Shown here: positions 1 to 9,920 of the stretch, piece after piece
Layout: each line of letters opens with the position of its first letter
Position numbering within the stretch: the stretch's first letter is position 1
Source: Frigoribacterium sp. SL97
Lineage (GTDB): Bacteria > Actinomycetota > Actinomycetes > Actinomycetales > Microbacteriaceae
Length of the DNA: 64,000 bases
NCBI RefSeq assembly: GCF_026625765.1
Contig: NZ_CP113062.1
Location: 1,798,001-1,862,000, forward strand
Direction of reading: 5' to 3'
Program-made: the position numbers and the translations under genes
Notes under the pieces: generated by a model
Seen by the model: the letters and a program-made list of their open reading frames with translations, nothing else
Databases searched by the model: none
What the model was told of the DNA's origin: nothing

Positions 1-171
1 GCGCACCTGCTCGAGGAACCGAGCCGCCGTGATGTCGCGCCAGCCACCTCGTCCGTCCGGCACGGAGAAGAGTGGTTCGTCGGGCGTGGCCGCCGCCCGC
101 GCGAGCAACAGGTCGGTGGCGTTCGCGGACGGGTCGGCGGGGACGGCGGGGGGGACGATGTGTTCGTTCAC
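1..171 (-). CDS. Long-chain fatty acid-CoA ligase, N-terminal fragment
   Basis: Only the first 57 codons are inside the window; the gene runs off the left edge. The GTG start at 171 follows AAGGAG at a good distance. The visible peptide (LLLARAAATPDEPLFSV, then WRDITAARFLEQV) matches the opening of AMP-forming acyl-CoA synthetases of the FadD15 type, which activate fatty acids with ATP and CoA. The catalytic AMP-binding motifs lie outside the window, so substrate cannot be judged. Synteny with M. tuberculosis, where fadD15 lies near plsC-like, aroG and pknL genes, supports the call. Confidence 0.7.
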   Translation of the reverse strand, partial: MNEHIVPPAVPADPSANATDLLLARAAATPDEPLFSVPDGRGGWRDITAARFLEQVR

Positions 172-258
172 GGCAGCTCCTTCGGTACCGAACGATGGTC
201 CGACCACCCTAACGCGGCCTCGCAGGAGCGGGTGCCCGAGGTGGAGGGTCGTCGAGGA

Positions 259-264
259 TAGACT
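259..264 (+). promoter_or_regulatory. Candidate leaderless -10 element for the ROK kinase
   Basis: TAGACT sits 8 nt before the GTG of the ROK kinase and no Shine-Dalgarno sequence precedes that GTG. The spacing would put the transcript start at or next to the start codon. No clear -35 is visible. Confidence 0.45.
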
Positions 265-272
265 CGATCCTC

Positions 273-1226
273 GTGCAGGCAATCGGAATCGACATCGGTG
301 GGACGAAGATCGCGGGCGGGGTGGTCACCGAGTTCGGCGAGATCGTCGACGAAGAGCGCGTGGCGACGCCCGCGGGCGACGCGGGTGCGATCGTCGACGC
401 GGTCGTCGAGATGGTCACCTCCTTGCAGGCACGCCACCCCGACGTCGCCGCCGCCGGTGTCGCGGCGCCCGGCTTCATCGACGCCGCACAGTCGACCGTG
501 TACTACACGCCCAACATCGCGTGGCGCAACGAGCCCCTCCGGGCCCGGCTGTCCGAACGGCTCGACCTGCACATCACCATCGACAACGACGCCAACGCCG
601 CCGGCTGGGCCGAGTTCCGGTTCGGGGCCGGTCGTCTCGCCAGCGACATGACCATGCTCACCATCGGCACGGGGGTGGGCGGTGCCATCGTGGCGCAGGA
701 CCGCCTCCTGCGCGGAGGATTCGGCACGGGTGGCGAACTCGGCCACATGCGCATCGTGCCCGACGGTCTGCCCTGCGGCTGCGGGGCCCGTGGGTGCATC
801 GAGCAGTACGGCTCGGGGCGCGCACTGCTGCGCATCGCCGGTGAGGTGGCCGACGAGGGCGGCCTCGGCCGCGGTCTCGCGGACGTCCGCACGGCGAACG
901 GCGGCGAGCTCTCCGGTCACGACGTCAGCTTGTTGCTGCAGTCCGGTGACGACGGTGCCGTCGAGGCCCTGCGCCGCCTCGGGACCTGGCTCGGACAAGC
1001 CGCCGCGTCGCTGAGCGCGATCCTCGATCCGCAGGTGTTCGTCTTCGGCGGCGGGGTCGCGCAATCGGGCGAACTGCTGCTGGCACCCGTCCGCGCGGCC
1101 TACCTCGAGCACCTGCCCGCTCGCGGTTACCACCCCGAGCCCGAGTTCGTGATCGCCGAGCTGGTGAACGACGCGGGGGTCGTGGGCGCCGCCGACCTCG
1201 CCCGCCTCCACGCCAGCGACCGCTAG
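273..1226 (+). CDS. glk: ROK-family glucokinase
   Basis: 317 aa, GTG start. Phosphorylates glucose to glucose 6-phosphate in the cytoplasm, feeding glycolysis. The N-terminal phosphate-binding motif is IDIGGTKIAGG (residues 6-16). The ROK zinc site is complete: His158 in GELGHMRI and the cysteines C168, C170 and C175 in PCGCGARGC. Length fits actinobacterial ATP- or polyphosphate-glucokinases; which phosphoryl donor is used cannot be read from the sequence. A different ROK sugar kinase (N-acetylmannosamine or fructose) is possible but less likely. The following plsC gene starts 31 nt downstream. Confidence 0.85.
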   Translation: MQAIGIDIGGTKIAGGVVTEFGEIVDEERVATPAGDAGAIVDAVVEMVTSLQARHPDVAAAGVAAPGFIDAAQSTVYYTPNIAWRNEPLRARLSERLDLHITIDNDANAAGWAEFRFGAGRLASDMTMLTIGTGVGGAIVAQDRLLRGGFGTGGELGHMRIVPDGLPCGCGARGCIEQYGSGRALLRIAGEVADEGGLGRGLADVRTANGGELSGHDVSLLLQSGDDGAVEALRRLGTWLGQAAASLSAILDPQVFVFGGGVAQSGELLLAPVRAAYLEHLPARGYHPEPEFVIAELVNDAGVVGAADLARLHASDR

Positions 1227-1256
1227 ACTCCCGACGCCCCGACGAGAGGAGCACCG

Positions 1257-1946
1257 ATGCTCTACTGGTTCCTGAAGACGATGGTCGCGAGTCCGCTCGT
1301 CCTGTCGATCTTCCGACCGTGGGTCAGCGGTCGCGAGCACGTCCCGGCCTCGGGTGCCGTCATCTTCGCGAGCAACCACCTCTCGTTCGTCGACTCGATC
1401 TTCCTGCCGCTCGCCCTCGATCGGCGCATCTCCTTCCTCGCCAAGAGCGACTACTTCACCGGCAAGGGCATCAAGGGGTGGGCCATCCGACTGTTCTTCA
1501 CGGCCACGGGTCAGCTCTCCATCGACCGGTCCGGGGGCAAGGCCTCCGAGGCGTCGCTGGCGACGGGCCTGTCCGTCCTCCGTCGCGGCGAGCAACTCGG
1601 CATCTACCCCGAGGGCACCCGCAGCCCCGACGGCAAGCTGTACCGCGGTCGGACGGGCGTGGCGCGCATGATCCTCGAGGGTCACGTGCCCGTGATCCCC
1701 GTCGCCATGATCGGAACCGAGAAGGTGATGAAGACCGGTACCAAGATCCCTCGCCTGCACCGGGTCGGGATCGTGTTCGGTGAACCCCTCGACTTCAGCC
1801 GCTTCGAGGGCATGGAAGGCGACCGCTTCATCCTGCGGTCCATCACCGACGAGATCATGTACGAGCTCAACGCCCTCAGTGGCCAGCAGTACAGCGACGT
1901 CTACGCGACCAGCGTCAAAGAGAAGCGCCCGACCCTTTCACGGTAG
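1257..1946 (+). CDS. plsC: 1-acyl-sn-glycerol-3-phosphate acyltransferase (PlsC family)
   Basis: 229 aa. Membrane-associated acyltransferase that makes phosphatidic acid from lysophosphatidic acid, or a related lipid acyltransferase. The HX4D catalytic motif is NHLSFVDS (H41, D46), and the substrate-binding EGTRS motif is in GIYPEGTRSPDG. The ATG start has a strong GAGAGGAG ribosome site 6 nt upstream. It corresponds positionally to Rv2182c, next to the DAHP synthase gene as in mycobacteria. The exact acyl acceptor is inferred from the family. Confidence 0.85.
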   Translation: MLYWFLKTMVASPLVLSIFRPWVSGREHVPASGAVIFASNHLSFVDSIFLPLALDRRISFLAKSDYFTGKGIKGWAIRLFFTATGQLSIDRSGGKASEASLATGLSVLRRGEQLGIYPEGTRSPDGKLYRGRTGVARMILEGHVPVIPVAMIGTEKVMKTGTKIPRLHRVGIVFGEPLDFSRFEGMEGDRFILRSITDEIMYELNALSGQQYSDVYATSVKEKRPTLSR

Positions 1947-1999
1947 GCTCGCCTGTCGAGGTCGTTCGGCCTCGAGACCGTCAAGTGGCAAGGAAGACC

Positions 2000-3370
2000 G
2001 TGGCCCAGCTCACCGAACCGTTCGTCGTCACCGATCCCGACGTGATCGACGGTCTCGACCATTGGCGCACGCTCCCCATCAAGCAGCAGCCCACCTGGCA
2101 CGACGGTGCAGCCGTCGAGGCCGCCTCGGCCGAGCTGTCCACCCTGCCTCCGCTCGTCTTCGCCGGCGAGGTCGACACGTTGCGCACCAGGCTGGCGTCG
2201 GCGGCCCGGGGCGAGGCGTTCCTGCTGCAGGGTGGTGACTGCGCCGAGACCTTCGCGGGAGCGACCGCGGACCAGATCCGCGACCGCGTCAAGACCATCC
2301 TGCAGATGGCCGTCGTCCTCACGTACGGCGCGTCCGTCCCCGTGATCAAGATGGGCCGCATGGCCGGCCAGTTCGCCAAGCCGCGCTCGAGCGACACCGA
2401 GACCCGGGACGGCGTCACCCTGCCGGCCTACCGCGGTGACATCGTGAACGGATACGACTTCACCCCCGAGTCCCGACGTGCGGATGCCTCGCGGCTCGTG
2501 AAGGGCTACCACACCTCCGCCTCGACCATCAATCTGATCCGGGCCTTCACGCAAGGCGGGTTCGCCGACCTCCGCCAGGTGCACAGCTGGAACCAAGGCT
2601 TCGCCCGCAACCCGGCCAACGCCGAGTACGAGCACCTCGCCCGCGAGATCGACAAGGCGATCCGGTTCATGGAGGCGGCGGGGGCCGACTTCGACGAACT
2701 GAAGCGCGTCGAGTTCTACACCAGCCACGAGGGCCTGCTCATGGACTACGAGCGCCCCCTGACCCGCATCGACTCGCGCACGGGTACGCCGTACGTGCTG
2801 TCGTCGCATTTCGTGTGGATCGGCGAGCGGACCCGCGACCTCGACGGTGCCCACGTCGACTTCCTTTCCCGGGTGCGCAACCCGATCGGCGTCAAGCTCG
2901 GCCCGACGACGACGGCCGACGACATGTTGCGCCTCATCGACAAGCTCGATCCCGAGCGTGAGCCCGGGCGCCTGACCTTCATCACCCGCATGGGGGCGGG
3001 CACCATCCGGGATGCCCTGCCTCCCCTCCTCGAGGCCATCAAGAAGGCCGACGCGACGCCCCTGTGGGTCAGCGATCCGATGCACGGCAACGGTCTGACG
3101 ACGCCTACGGGCTACAAGACCCGGCGCTTCGAAGAGATCATGGACGAGGTCAAGGGGTTCTTCGAGGCACACCGTGCCGCGGGCACCCACCCGGGCGGAA
3201 TCCACATCGAGCTGACCGGCGACGACGTCACCGAGTGCCTGGGTGGTTCCGAGCACATCGACGAGGCGACGCTCGCCACCCGCTACGAGTCGCTCTGCGA
3301 CCCCCGCCTCAACCACATGCAGTCGCTCGAACTGGCCTTCCTGGTGGCCGAGGAACTCGCGGCCGACTGA
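2000..3370 (+). CDS. aroG: 3-deoxy-7-phosphoheptulonate synthase, class II
   Basis: About 456 aa. First step of the shikimate pathway: condenses phosphoenolpyruvate and erythrose 4-phosphate to DAHP. Class II (plant/mycobacterial) hallmarks are LLQGGDCAETFAG, IKMGRMAGQFAKPRS, PAYRGDIVNG, FYTSHEGLLMDYE and SDPMHGNG, with metal ligands in the Cys of GGDCAE and the late His and Glu motifs. I prefer the GTG at 2000 because AGGAAG lies 3 nt before it; an in-frame GTG at 1985 would add five residues. A TAGGCT hexamer overlaps the plsC stop codon upstream. Confidence 0.95.
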   Translation: MAQLTEPFVVTDPDVIDGLDHWRTLPIKQQPTWHDGAAVEAASAELSTLPPLVFAGEVDTLRTRLASAARGEAFLLQGGDCAETFAGATADQIRDRVKTILQMAVVLTYGASVPVIKMGRMAGQFAKPRSSDTETRDGVTLPAYRGDIVNGYDFTPESRRADASRLVKGYHTSASTINLIRAFTQGGFADLRQVHSWNQGFARNPANAEYEHLAREIDKAIRFMEAAGADFDELKRVEFYTSHEGLLMDYERPLTRIDSRTGTPYVLSSHFVWIGERTRDLDGAHVDFLSRVRNPIGVKLGPTTTADDMLRLIDKLDPEREPGRLTFITRMGAGTIRDALPPLLEAIKKADATPLWVSDPMHGNGLTTPTGYKTRRFEEIMDEVKGFFEAHRAAGTHPGGIHIELTGDDVTECLGGSEHIDEATLATRYESLCDPRLNHMQSLELAFLVAEELAAD

Positions 3371-3383
3371 GCCCGGTCGACAC

Positions 3384-3422
3384 GGCGACGGCCCCGAGAC
3401 CCTCGGTCCCGGGGCCGTCGCC
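3384..3422. terminator. Hairpin between convergent aroG and kinase genes
   Basis: A perfect 13-bp inverted repeat (GGCGACGGCCCCG at 3384-3396 and its complement at 3410-3422) with a 13-nt loop lies between two converging genes. There is no T tract, as is common in high-GC actinobacteria. Likely a bidirectional terminator. Confidence 0.6.
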
Positions 3423-3482
3423 CTGTCGGTGCCCTCGACCTCGGAGCCCGTCGGTGCCCTCGGCCTCAGGGGAGGCCGGGAC

Positions 3483-5441
<1,959 letters not shown>

Positions 5442-5448
5442 CTTCGTG

Positions 5449-5454
5449 ATTTTA
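5449..5454 (-). promoter_or_regulatory. Candidate leaderless -10 element for the PASTA kinase
   Basis: TAAAAT (minus strand) ends 7 nt before the kinase GTG at 5441. That is the distance expected if transcription starts at the start codon. It supports the GTG at 5441 over the in-frame GTG two codons later, which has an AAGGTGA-like site. Confidence 0.5.
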
Positions 5455-5528
5455 CGGACCGACGGCCGTGCGGGTGTCCCAACTCACCGCACGGCGGGAA
5501 ACCGCCCGGCAGGTGGGTCGTCCGGGGT

Positions 5529-6875
5529 TCAGCGCAGGGTCGCGAGCCAGGTGGTGGCCGGAGCTTCCCACTTGGCGTAGGCATCCGGGAACGCCGAGTA
5601 CTGGACGGCCTGGGCCGCCTTCGTCAGGGACATCGACTGCCACCCCTTGACGTCCAGGAGGCCGCGCGTCTTGCCGGTGTTGGGGTTGCTCGCGCCACCG
5701 AAGAAGAGCTTGGTCGCGTGCACCGGGTCGCGCAGCTGGGCGGGGGTGCCCCACCCCGTGCTCGGACGCTGTTGGAAGAGGCCGAGGGAGTCACGGTCGC
5801 CGTGGTCGAGGTTGCGCAGGCTGCTCTCCTGGGCGGCCGCGGCCAGGGCGATCACGATCGCACGGTCTCCCACCCCGAGCTGGCGTCCGACCGAGATGAT
5901 GATCCGGGCGTTGGCGGCCTGCTCGGCGGTCAACGTCGCGCTGACGCCCAGGGGTGCGGCCGACGTCGACGCGACGACGGTCGTGGCGGTCGGCGCGGAG
6001 GCGCCGGGGAGGGTGAGGGTCTTGCCGGCGTAGATGGTGCTGGTGAACGAGAGGCCGTTCGCGGCGAGGAGGGCCTTGACGCTCGTCCCCGACTTCGAGG
6101 CGATCGAGGCGATGGTGTCACCCCGCTGGATGACGTAGCTGCCCACCGCGGGCCCCCCGGCGGGGGCCGGTGTCGGGGCGGCGGCGGAGGCGCCCGTCGG
6201 GACGGTCAGGGTCTGGCCCGGGTAGATGATGCTCGACAGTCCCAGCCCGTTCGCCTGGATGAGCGCGCTGGTCGTGACGCCGTGCGCACGCGCGATGGAA
6301 CTCAGCGTGTCCCCACGGACGATGACGTACCGGCCGCCCGTCGCCTTGGCCGGGGCGGGCGCGGCGGACGGCTTGGCTGCGGCGCTCGTGGCGGCGCTCA
6401 GGCTCAGGGTCTGGCCCGGGAAGATGGTGGACTTCCAGCTGAGGCCGTTGAGGGCGAGCACCGACGCGGTGCTCAGGCCGAACGAGCCGGCGATGCTCGC
6501 GACCGTGTCGCCCGACTTGACGGTGTACGTGGCGGGGGCCGCGCCGAAGACCGTGGCAGAGGTCGCGGCCGTCTCGACCGTGGCCGCGGTCTTCTGCTCG
6601 GGCGCGGACAGTCGAGGAGGCAGCACGGGACGCGGTGACGCGTCGGGCTTCTTCGTCGGGTTCTGGTCGAGGGCGAACACGGGGCCCGTGACGCCCATGC
6701 TGAGGGCCATCGAGCCCGCCAGGACGATCGGGACGGTGTTGAGCATCGACCGGGCCATGCGGGAGAGGGGCTTGCGCTCGTCTCCGCCACCGAGGGGGCC
6801 GAAGGCGCTGGTCGACCGGGCGTCCTGGGTCGTCACGGATTCGGAGTCGGGGCGGGCGGAACTGACGTCGTTCAT
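5529..6875 (-). CDS. LysM-repeat protein with C-terminal transglycosylase-like domain
   Basis: About 448 aa. The ATG at 6875 is preferred over an upstream extension because GAGGAT lies 8 nt before it. A membrane-anchor or signal segment (MLNTVPIVLAGSMALSMGVT) follows about 35 N-terminal residues. Three LysM units follow, opening YTVKSGDTVASIAGSFG, YVIVRGDTLSSIARAHG and YVIQRGDTIASIASKSG, separated by Ala/Pro/Thr linkers; LysM binds glycan chains. The C-terminus (AAAAQESSLRNLDHGDRDSLGLFQQRPS) carries the Glu-Ser-Ser-Leu signature of actinobacterial lysozyme-like domains, so a wall-remodelling hydrolase is likely. It lies upstream of and co-directional with the PASTA kinase gene, 87 bp apart. 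Activity is inferred. Confidence 0.82.
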   Translation of the reverse strand: MNDVSSARPDSESVTTQDARSTSAFGPLGGGDERKPLSRMARSMLNTVPIVLAGSMALSMGVTGPVFALDQNPTKKPDASPRPVLPPRLSAPEQKTAATVETAATSATVFGAAPATYTVKSGDTVASIAGSFGLSTASVLALNGLSWKSTIFPGQTLSLSAATSAAAKPSAAPAPAKATGGRYVIVRGDTLSSIARAHGVTTSALIQANGLGLSSIIYPGQTLTVPTGASAAAPTPAPAGGPAVGSYVIQRGDTIASIASKSGTSVKALLAANGLSFTSTIYAGKTLTLPGASAPTATTVVASTSAAPLGVSATLTAEQAANARIIISVGRQLGVGDRAIVIALAAAAQESSLRNLDHGDRDSLGLFQQRPSTGWGTPAQLRDPVHATKLFFGGASNPNTGKTRGLLDVKGWQSMSLTKAAQAVQYSAFPDAYAKWEAPATTWLATLR

Positions 6876-6947
6876 GGGCTGATCCTCGGTTCGGGGGCGG
6901 GGACACGGTCGCTGGGTGATCGGTGAGCCGCGGTGCCACGTCGTCCA

Positions 6948-6976
6948 AAGTTGGCACACGCGGATATCCAAGTCAA
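6948..6976 (-). promoter_or_regulatory. Candidate promoter of the LysM gene
   Basis: On the minus strand TTGACT (6971-6976) is followed after exactly 17 bp by CAACTT (6948-6953), giving a leader of roughly 65 nt before the ATG at 6875. The 193-bp divergent region otherwise shows no recognisable riboswitch. Confidence 0.45.
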
Positions 6977-7068
6977 TCAGCGTGACGGATGTTGCGCATG
7001 TGACTCGACCCACGTGAGGGAGACAAGGAGGCGCAGCGACGGCCACGAACCCGTGGCAAGGTTGTGGC

Positions 7069-7425
7069 GTGACCGATCTCTCTCAACGCCCCTGGTTCGC
7101 CGACACCGAATGGCTCACCGTGCCCGACCTCGTCGAGCGGCTCGGCCTCGGCGTCAGCCGCGTCCGGCGCCTCCTCGAGGAGCACGTCCTCGTCGGGACA
7201 CGCGTGGACGGCGTCACGAAGGTGCCGGCCGTCTTCCTCGACGGCTCCGAGCCGAGGCACGACCTCCGGGGCACCCTGACGGTCCTGTCGGACAACGGGT
7301 TCGACGACGACGAGGCCCTCGACTGGATGCTGTCGCACGACGAGGCCCTCGGCACGAGCCCCGTCGCCGCCCTCCAGGCCGGACGCAAAGCCGAGGTCCG
7401 GCGCATCGCGCAGAGCCTCCTCTAG
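7069..7425 (+). CDS. Rv2175c-family winged-helix DNA-binding protein
   Basis: 118 aa. The N-terminal half (WLTVPDLVERLGLGVSRVRRLLEEHVL) is a winged-helix/MerR-like DNA-binding element. The C-terminal half, ending in GTSPVAALQAGRKAEVRRIAQSLL-type sequence, is typical of Rv2175c. In M. tuberculosis that protein is a reported PknL substrate whose DNA binding is modulated by phosphorylation near the N-terminus; here only Thr2 and Ser5 are available in the first ten residues. The gene is close to the PASTA kinase and divergent from the LysM gene. GTG start with no Shine-Dalgarno; CAAGGT 6 nt upstream suggests weak leaderless expression. Confidence 0.82.
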   Translation: MTDLSQRPWFADTEWLTVPDLVERLGLGVSRVRRLLEEHVLVGTRVDGVTKVPAVFLDGSEPRHDLRGTLTVLSDNGFDDDEALDWMLSHDEALGTSPVAALQAGRKAEVRRIAQSLL

Positions 7426-7432
7426 CCCCGAT

Positions 7433-7494
7433 CCGCGCCTCTGGCGGCTGCCGGTCCTCGGCCGCCACGGCTCAGAGGGCGTCAGGAGGCGCGG
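7433..7494. repeat. REP-like inverted pair between convergent genes
   Basis: CCGCGCCTC at 7433-7441 and its complement GAGGCGCGG at 7486-7494 flank a further GGCGGC/GCCGCC pairing. The structure lies between two converging genes and could terminate both. Its core is shared with the elements at 9188-9217 and 38704-38750. Confidence 0.5.
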
Positions 7495-8603
7495 CGCGTG
7501 ACGGTCTCGGCGAGTCGCGTCAACTGCGTCCGGGCCGACGGCGCGAGTCCCGACCTCTCGAGTGCATGGACGGCACGCTCCACCTGATCGGTGATCGTCT
7601 GCTCGACGGCGTCGACGGCACCGCTGTCGCGGAGCGTCGCCTGGAGCATGCTGATCTGGTCGTCGTCGAGTTCGGGGTCACCGAGGAGTTCGTCGAGCAG
7701 GCGGACGGCCCCGGGGGGCAGGGCTCGGCGGGCCGTCGCCACGAGGACTGTGCGCTTGCCCTCTCGGAGGTCGTCGCCCGCGGGCTTTCCCGTGACCGAG
7801 GGATCGCCGAAGACGCCGAGGAGGTCGTCGCGCAGCTGGTAGGCGATGCCGAGGGGCAGCCCGAAGTGCCGCAGGGACTCGAGGGCTGGTCGGTCGGCCC
7901 CGGCCATGGCCGCGCCGACGGTCAGCGGGGCTTCGACGCTGTACTTCGCCGACTTGTAGACGATGACGCGCTGGGCACGCGGCAACAGCTGCACCTCGTC
8001 GACCGTCCGCCAGGCGTTCTCCTCGAGGATGTCGAGGTACTGGCCCACCGTGACCTCGGTCCGCATCCGGTTGAGCTCGAGGCGGGCCGCGCGGGCGGCG
8101 TCACGGGACGGGAGGGAGTCCAGGGCCTCGCTGAGGAGCTCGTCGCTCCACGCCAGGAGGAGGTCTCCCATGAGGAGGGCTCCCGAGCGACCGAACGCCT
8201 CAGGGGACCCGAGCCAGGCCCCCTCGCGGTGCAGGGACTCGAAGCGCCGATGCGCCGCCGGGAGTCCGCGGCGCGTGTCCGAGTTGTCCATGATGTCGTC
8301 GTGCACGAGCGCGGCGGCGTGGAAGAACTCGAGCCCCGCCGAAGCGGTCATGACGGCGTCGATCTCGCGTTCGTCGCGGGGCTCCCCGAGGGGATCGAAT
8401 CCGGTGTCGAGCCCGGCGACGGACTGCCAGCCCCAGTAGCAGAACAGAGCCCGGAAGCGTTTCCCGCCGCGGAGCAGATCGCCCGAGTAGAGGGAGAAAG
8501 GATCGAGGTCGGGAGCGATGCCCATGAGGGCCGGTCGCTGACGCTCGAGGAACCGATCGATGCGCTCTTGAACGACGTCCACTAACCGCGTACTCTCAGC
8601 CAC
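7482..8603 (-). CDS. Polyprenyl (geranylgeranyl-type) diphosphate synthase
   Basis: 373 aa trans-prenyltransferase that condenses isopentenyl diphosphate with an allylic diphosphate. The first Asp-rich motif is DDIMDNSDTRRG and the second is DDLLGVFGD; both bind magnesium-diphosphate. The KRFRALFCYWG segment near residue 50 is the IPP-binding region. It occupies the position of idsA2 (Rv2173). Chain length is not readable with certainty; the product could feed carotenoids, menaquinone or the lipid carrier. GTG start without a ribosome site; TAGGCT lies 7 nt upstream. Confidence 0.88.
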   Translation of the reverse strand: MAESTRLVDVVQERIDRFLERQRPALMGIAPDLDPFSLYSGDLLRGGKRFRALFCYWGWQSVAGLDTGFDPLGEPRDEREIDAVMTASAGLEFFHAAALVHDDIMDNSDTRRGLPAAHRRFESLHREGAWLGSPEAFGRSGALLMGDLLLAWSDELLSEALDSLPSRDAARAARLELNRMRTEVTVGQYLDILEENAWRTVDEVQLLPRAQRVIVYKSAKYSVEAPLTVGAAMAGADRPALESLRHFGLPLGIAYQLRDDLLGVFGDPSVTGKPAGDDLREGKRTVLVATARRALPPGAVRLLDELLGDPELDDDQISMLQATLRDSGAVDAVEQTITDQVERAVHALERSGLAPSARTQLTRLAETVTRRAS

Positions 8604-8610
8604 GCTGCCT

Positions 8611-8616
8611 AGCCTA
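8611..8616 (-). promoter_or_regulatory. Candidate leaderless -10 element for the polyprenyl synthase
   Basis: TAGGCT on the minus strand ends 7 nt before the GTG at 8603, with no Shine-Dalgarno in between. It fits the recurrent leaderless spacing in this window. Confidence 0.45.
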
Positions 8617-8713
8617 GCGATAGCTGTCGGGCATACACTCGCAGCTACTCATCGCGTCGATCCCGAGGCTCCCGCCTCGCGCTTGAGAGCCCGTGCTCGA
8701 AGGGAACACCAAG

Positions 8714-9112
8714 ATGCCACTTTCCGAACAGGAGCAGCGGCTCCTCGAAGAGATGGAGCGGAGTCTCTACAACAACGACTCCGACTTCGTGGCGACGGTC
8801 GGGACCCGCGGCGCCAGACCCAACTACACGCTGGTCGTGGTCGGGGTCCTCGGGGCGCTCGTCGGAATCGCCGTGATCGTCGCGGGCGTCATCTTCCGCC
8901 AGCCCTTGGTCGGCGTGGCGGGGTTCGTGGTCATGCTCGCCGGCGTGTTGTTCGCCATCGCGCCCCCCAAGCGGAAGGGATCCTCGACGGCCTCGATGCC
9001 GTCGGCTCCCCGTTCCTCCACCTCCCGCCCCGCGCATCCCGCCAAGGGGGGCCTGATGGATCGGCTCAACGACCGGTGGGACCGCCGCCAGGACGGCGAC
9101 GAGCGCTCCTAG
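8714..9112 (+). CDS. DUF3040 membrane protein
   Basis: About 132 aa. Starts MPLSEQEQRLLEEMERSL, the DUF3040 signature, and has two adjacent membrane helices (about residues 37-59 and 65-85). The C-terminal tail is basic and Ser/Pro-rich. It corresponds to Rv2169c, just upstream of mraZ in actinobacteria. Function is unknown. I chose the ATG at 8714, preceded by AAGGGA, rather than an ATG-like extension seven codons upstream. A strong terminator follows directly. Confidence 0.85.
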   Translation: MPLSEQEQRLLEEMERSLYNNDSDFVATVGTRGARPNYTLVVVGVLGALVGIAVIVAGVIFRQPLVGVAGFVVMLAGVLFAIAPPKRKGSSTASMPSAPRSSTSRPAHPAKGGLMDRLNDRWDRRQDGDERS

Positions 9113-9135
9113 GCGCCACCAGCACCACGACCACA

Positions 9136-9166
9136 GGGGTCGGCCTTCGGGCCGGCCCCTTTTTTT
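9136..9166 (+). terminator. Rho-independent terminator after the DUF3040 gene
   Basis: A 10-bp G/C stem (9136-9145 with 9150-9159, one G-T pair) closed by a TTCG tetraloop is followed by seven Ts (9160-9166). It is the only classic T-tailed terminator I see here and it insulates mraZ from upstream transcription. Confidence 0.9.
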
Positions 9167-9187
9167 GGTGCGCCCGTCCACCCCGCG

Positions 9188-9217
9188 GGAGGCGCGCGAC
9201 ACGCAGGACGCGCCTCC
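9188..9217. repeat. REP-like inverted pair upstream of mraZ
   Basis: GGAGGCGCG (9188-9196) and CGCGCCTCC (9209-9217) form a perfect 9-bp inverted repeat with a 12-nt loop in the 275-bp region before mraZ. The same core recurs in other intergenic sites. Confidence 0.5.
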
Positions 9218-9311
9218 TCGTGGTCCTTTCCCTCCACCGTCCTCCACCCGTGTGGCCCCCGAACTGGAGCGGATCTCAGGCCGGACGCGCAGCGGAGGAC
9301 CCGCCTTTTCA

Positions 9312-9343
9312 TTGTCTGGTGGTGGGTTGTGGAGTAAAGTGGA
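9312..9343 (+). promoter_or_regulatory. mraZ promoter with MraZ-type operator repeats
   Basis: TTGTCT (9312-9317), a 17-bp spacer and TAAAGT (9335-9340) make a good promoter. GTGG occurs at 9319, 9329 and 9339, an exact 10-bp period, with a degenerate GTGC at 9349. MraZ is known to bind direct GTGG/TGGG repeats at this spacing upstream of its own gene. The repeats cover the spacer and -10, consistent with autorepression of the whole division cluster. Confidence 0.75.
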
Positions 9344-9387
9344 GGTACGTGCCACAGACGGGGTGCGGGGCGAGGGGAGACGGGCGC

Positions 9388-9819
9388 ATGTTCCTCGGCA
9401 CCTATTCGCCCAAGCTCGACGAGAAAGGGCGCATCATCCTCCCCGCGAAATTCCGTGACGAACTGGCTTCCGGCCTCGTCATGACCCGTGGGCAAGAGCG
9501 GTGCGTCTACGTCTTCAGCCAGCGCGAGTTCGAAGACATGCACTCGCGCATCCGCCAGGCGCCCGTCACGAGCAAGCAGGCCCGCGACTACATGCGCCTC
9601 TTCCTCTCGGGTGCGAGCGACGAGATCCCCGACAAGCAGCACCGGGTCACCATCCCGGCGACACTGCGCGAGTACGCCGGCCTCGGCCGTGACCTCACCG
9701 TCATCGGCGCGGGAAACCGTGCCGAGATCTGGGCCACCGACGCCTGGAACACCTACTACGAGGCCCAGGAGGCCGAGTTCGCCAACACCACCGAGGAGGT
9801 GATCCCCGGGCTCTTCTAG
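9388..9819 (+). CDS. mraZ: Transcriptional regulator MraZ
   Basis: 143 aa, start MFLGTYSPKLDEKGRIILPAK. Two SpoVT/AbrB-like halves are visible, each with the DxKGR/DxxxR motif: LDEKGRIILPAKFR (residues 9-22) and PDKQHRVTIPATLR (about 81-94). Forms a ring-shaped oligomer that binds repeats in its own promoter and represses the dcw cluster. First gene of the cluster, with a GAGGGGAG ribosome site. A 101-bp gap separates it from rsmH. Confidence 0.97.
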   Translation: MFLGTYSPKLDEKGRIILPAKFRDELASGLVMTRGQERCVYVFSQREFEDMHSRIRQAPVTSKQARDYMRLFLSGASDEIPDKQHRVTIPATLREYAGLGRDLTVIGAGNRAEIWATDAWNTYYEAQEAEFANTTEEVIPGLF

Positions 9820-9920
9820 CCCGTGGGCCCCGACCCTCAGCCGTCAGCCCTGGCGCACCTTCCCCGGTGCCAGGTCCCGACGGATGGGGATCAGGGCCGA
9901 CGAGCACAGCCCGTGTCGTC

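Noticed and set aside
168..1760. A 530-codon minus-strand open frame opposite glk and plsC
   Set aside because: Arg/Asp/Gly-rich composition typical of antisense frames in GC-rich DNA; the plus-strand genes have clear motifs.
6876..7068. Riboswitch (for example c-di-AMP) before the LysM gene
   Set aside because: The predicted leader of about 65 nt is too short and shows none of the expected conserved helices.
9820..9920. Small gene or terminator between mraZ and rsmH
   Set aside because: Only an imperfect CCTGG/CCAGG pairing is present; no coding potential.
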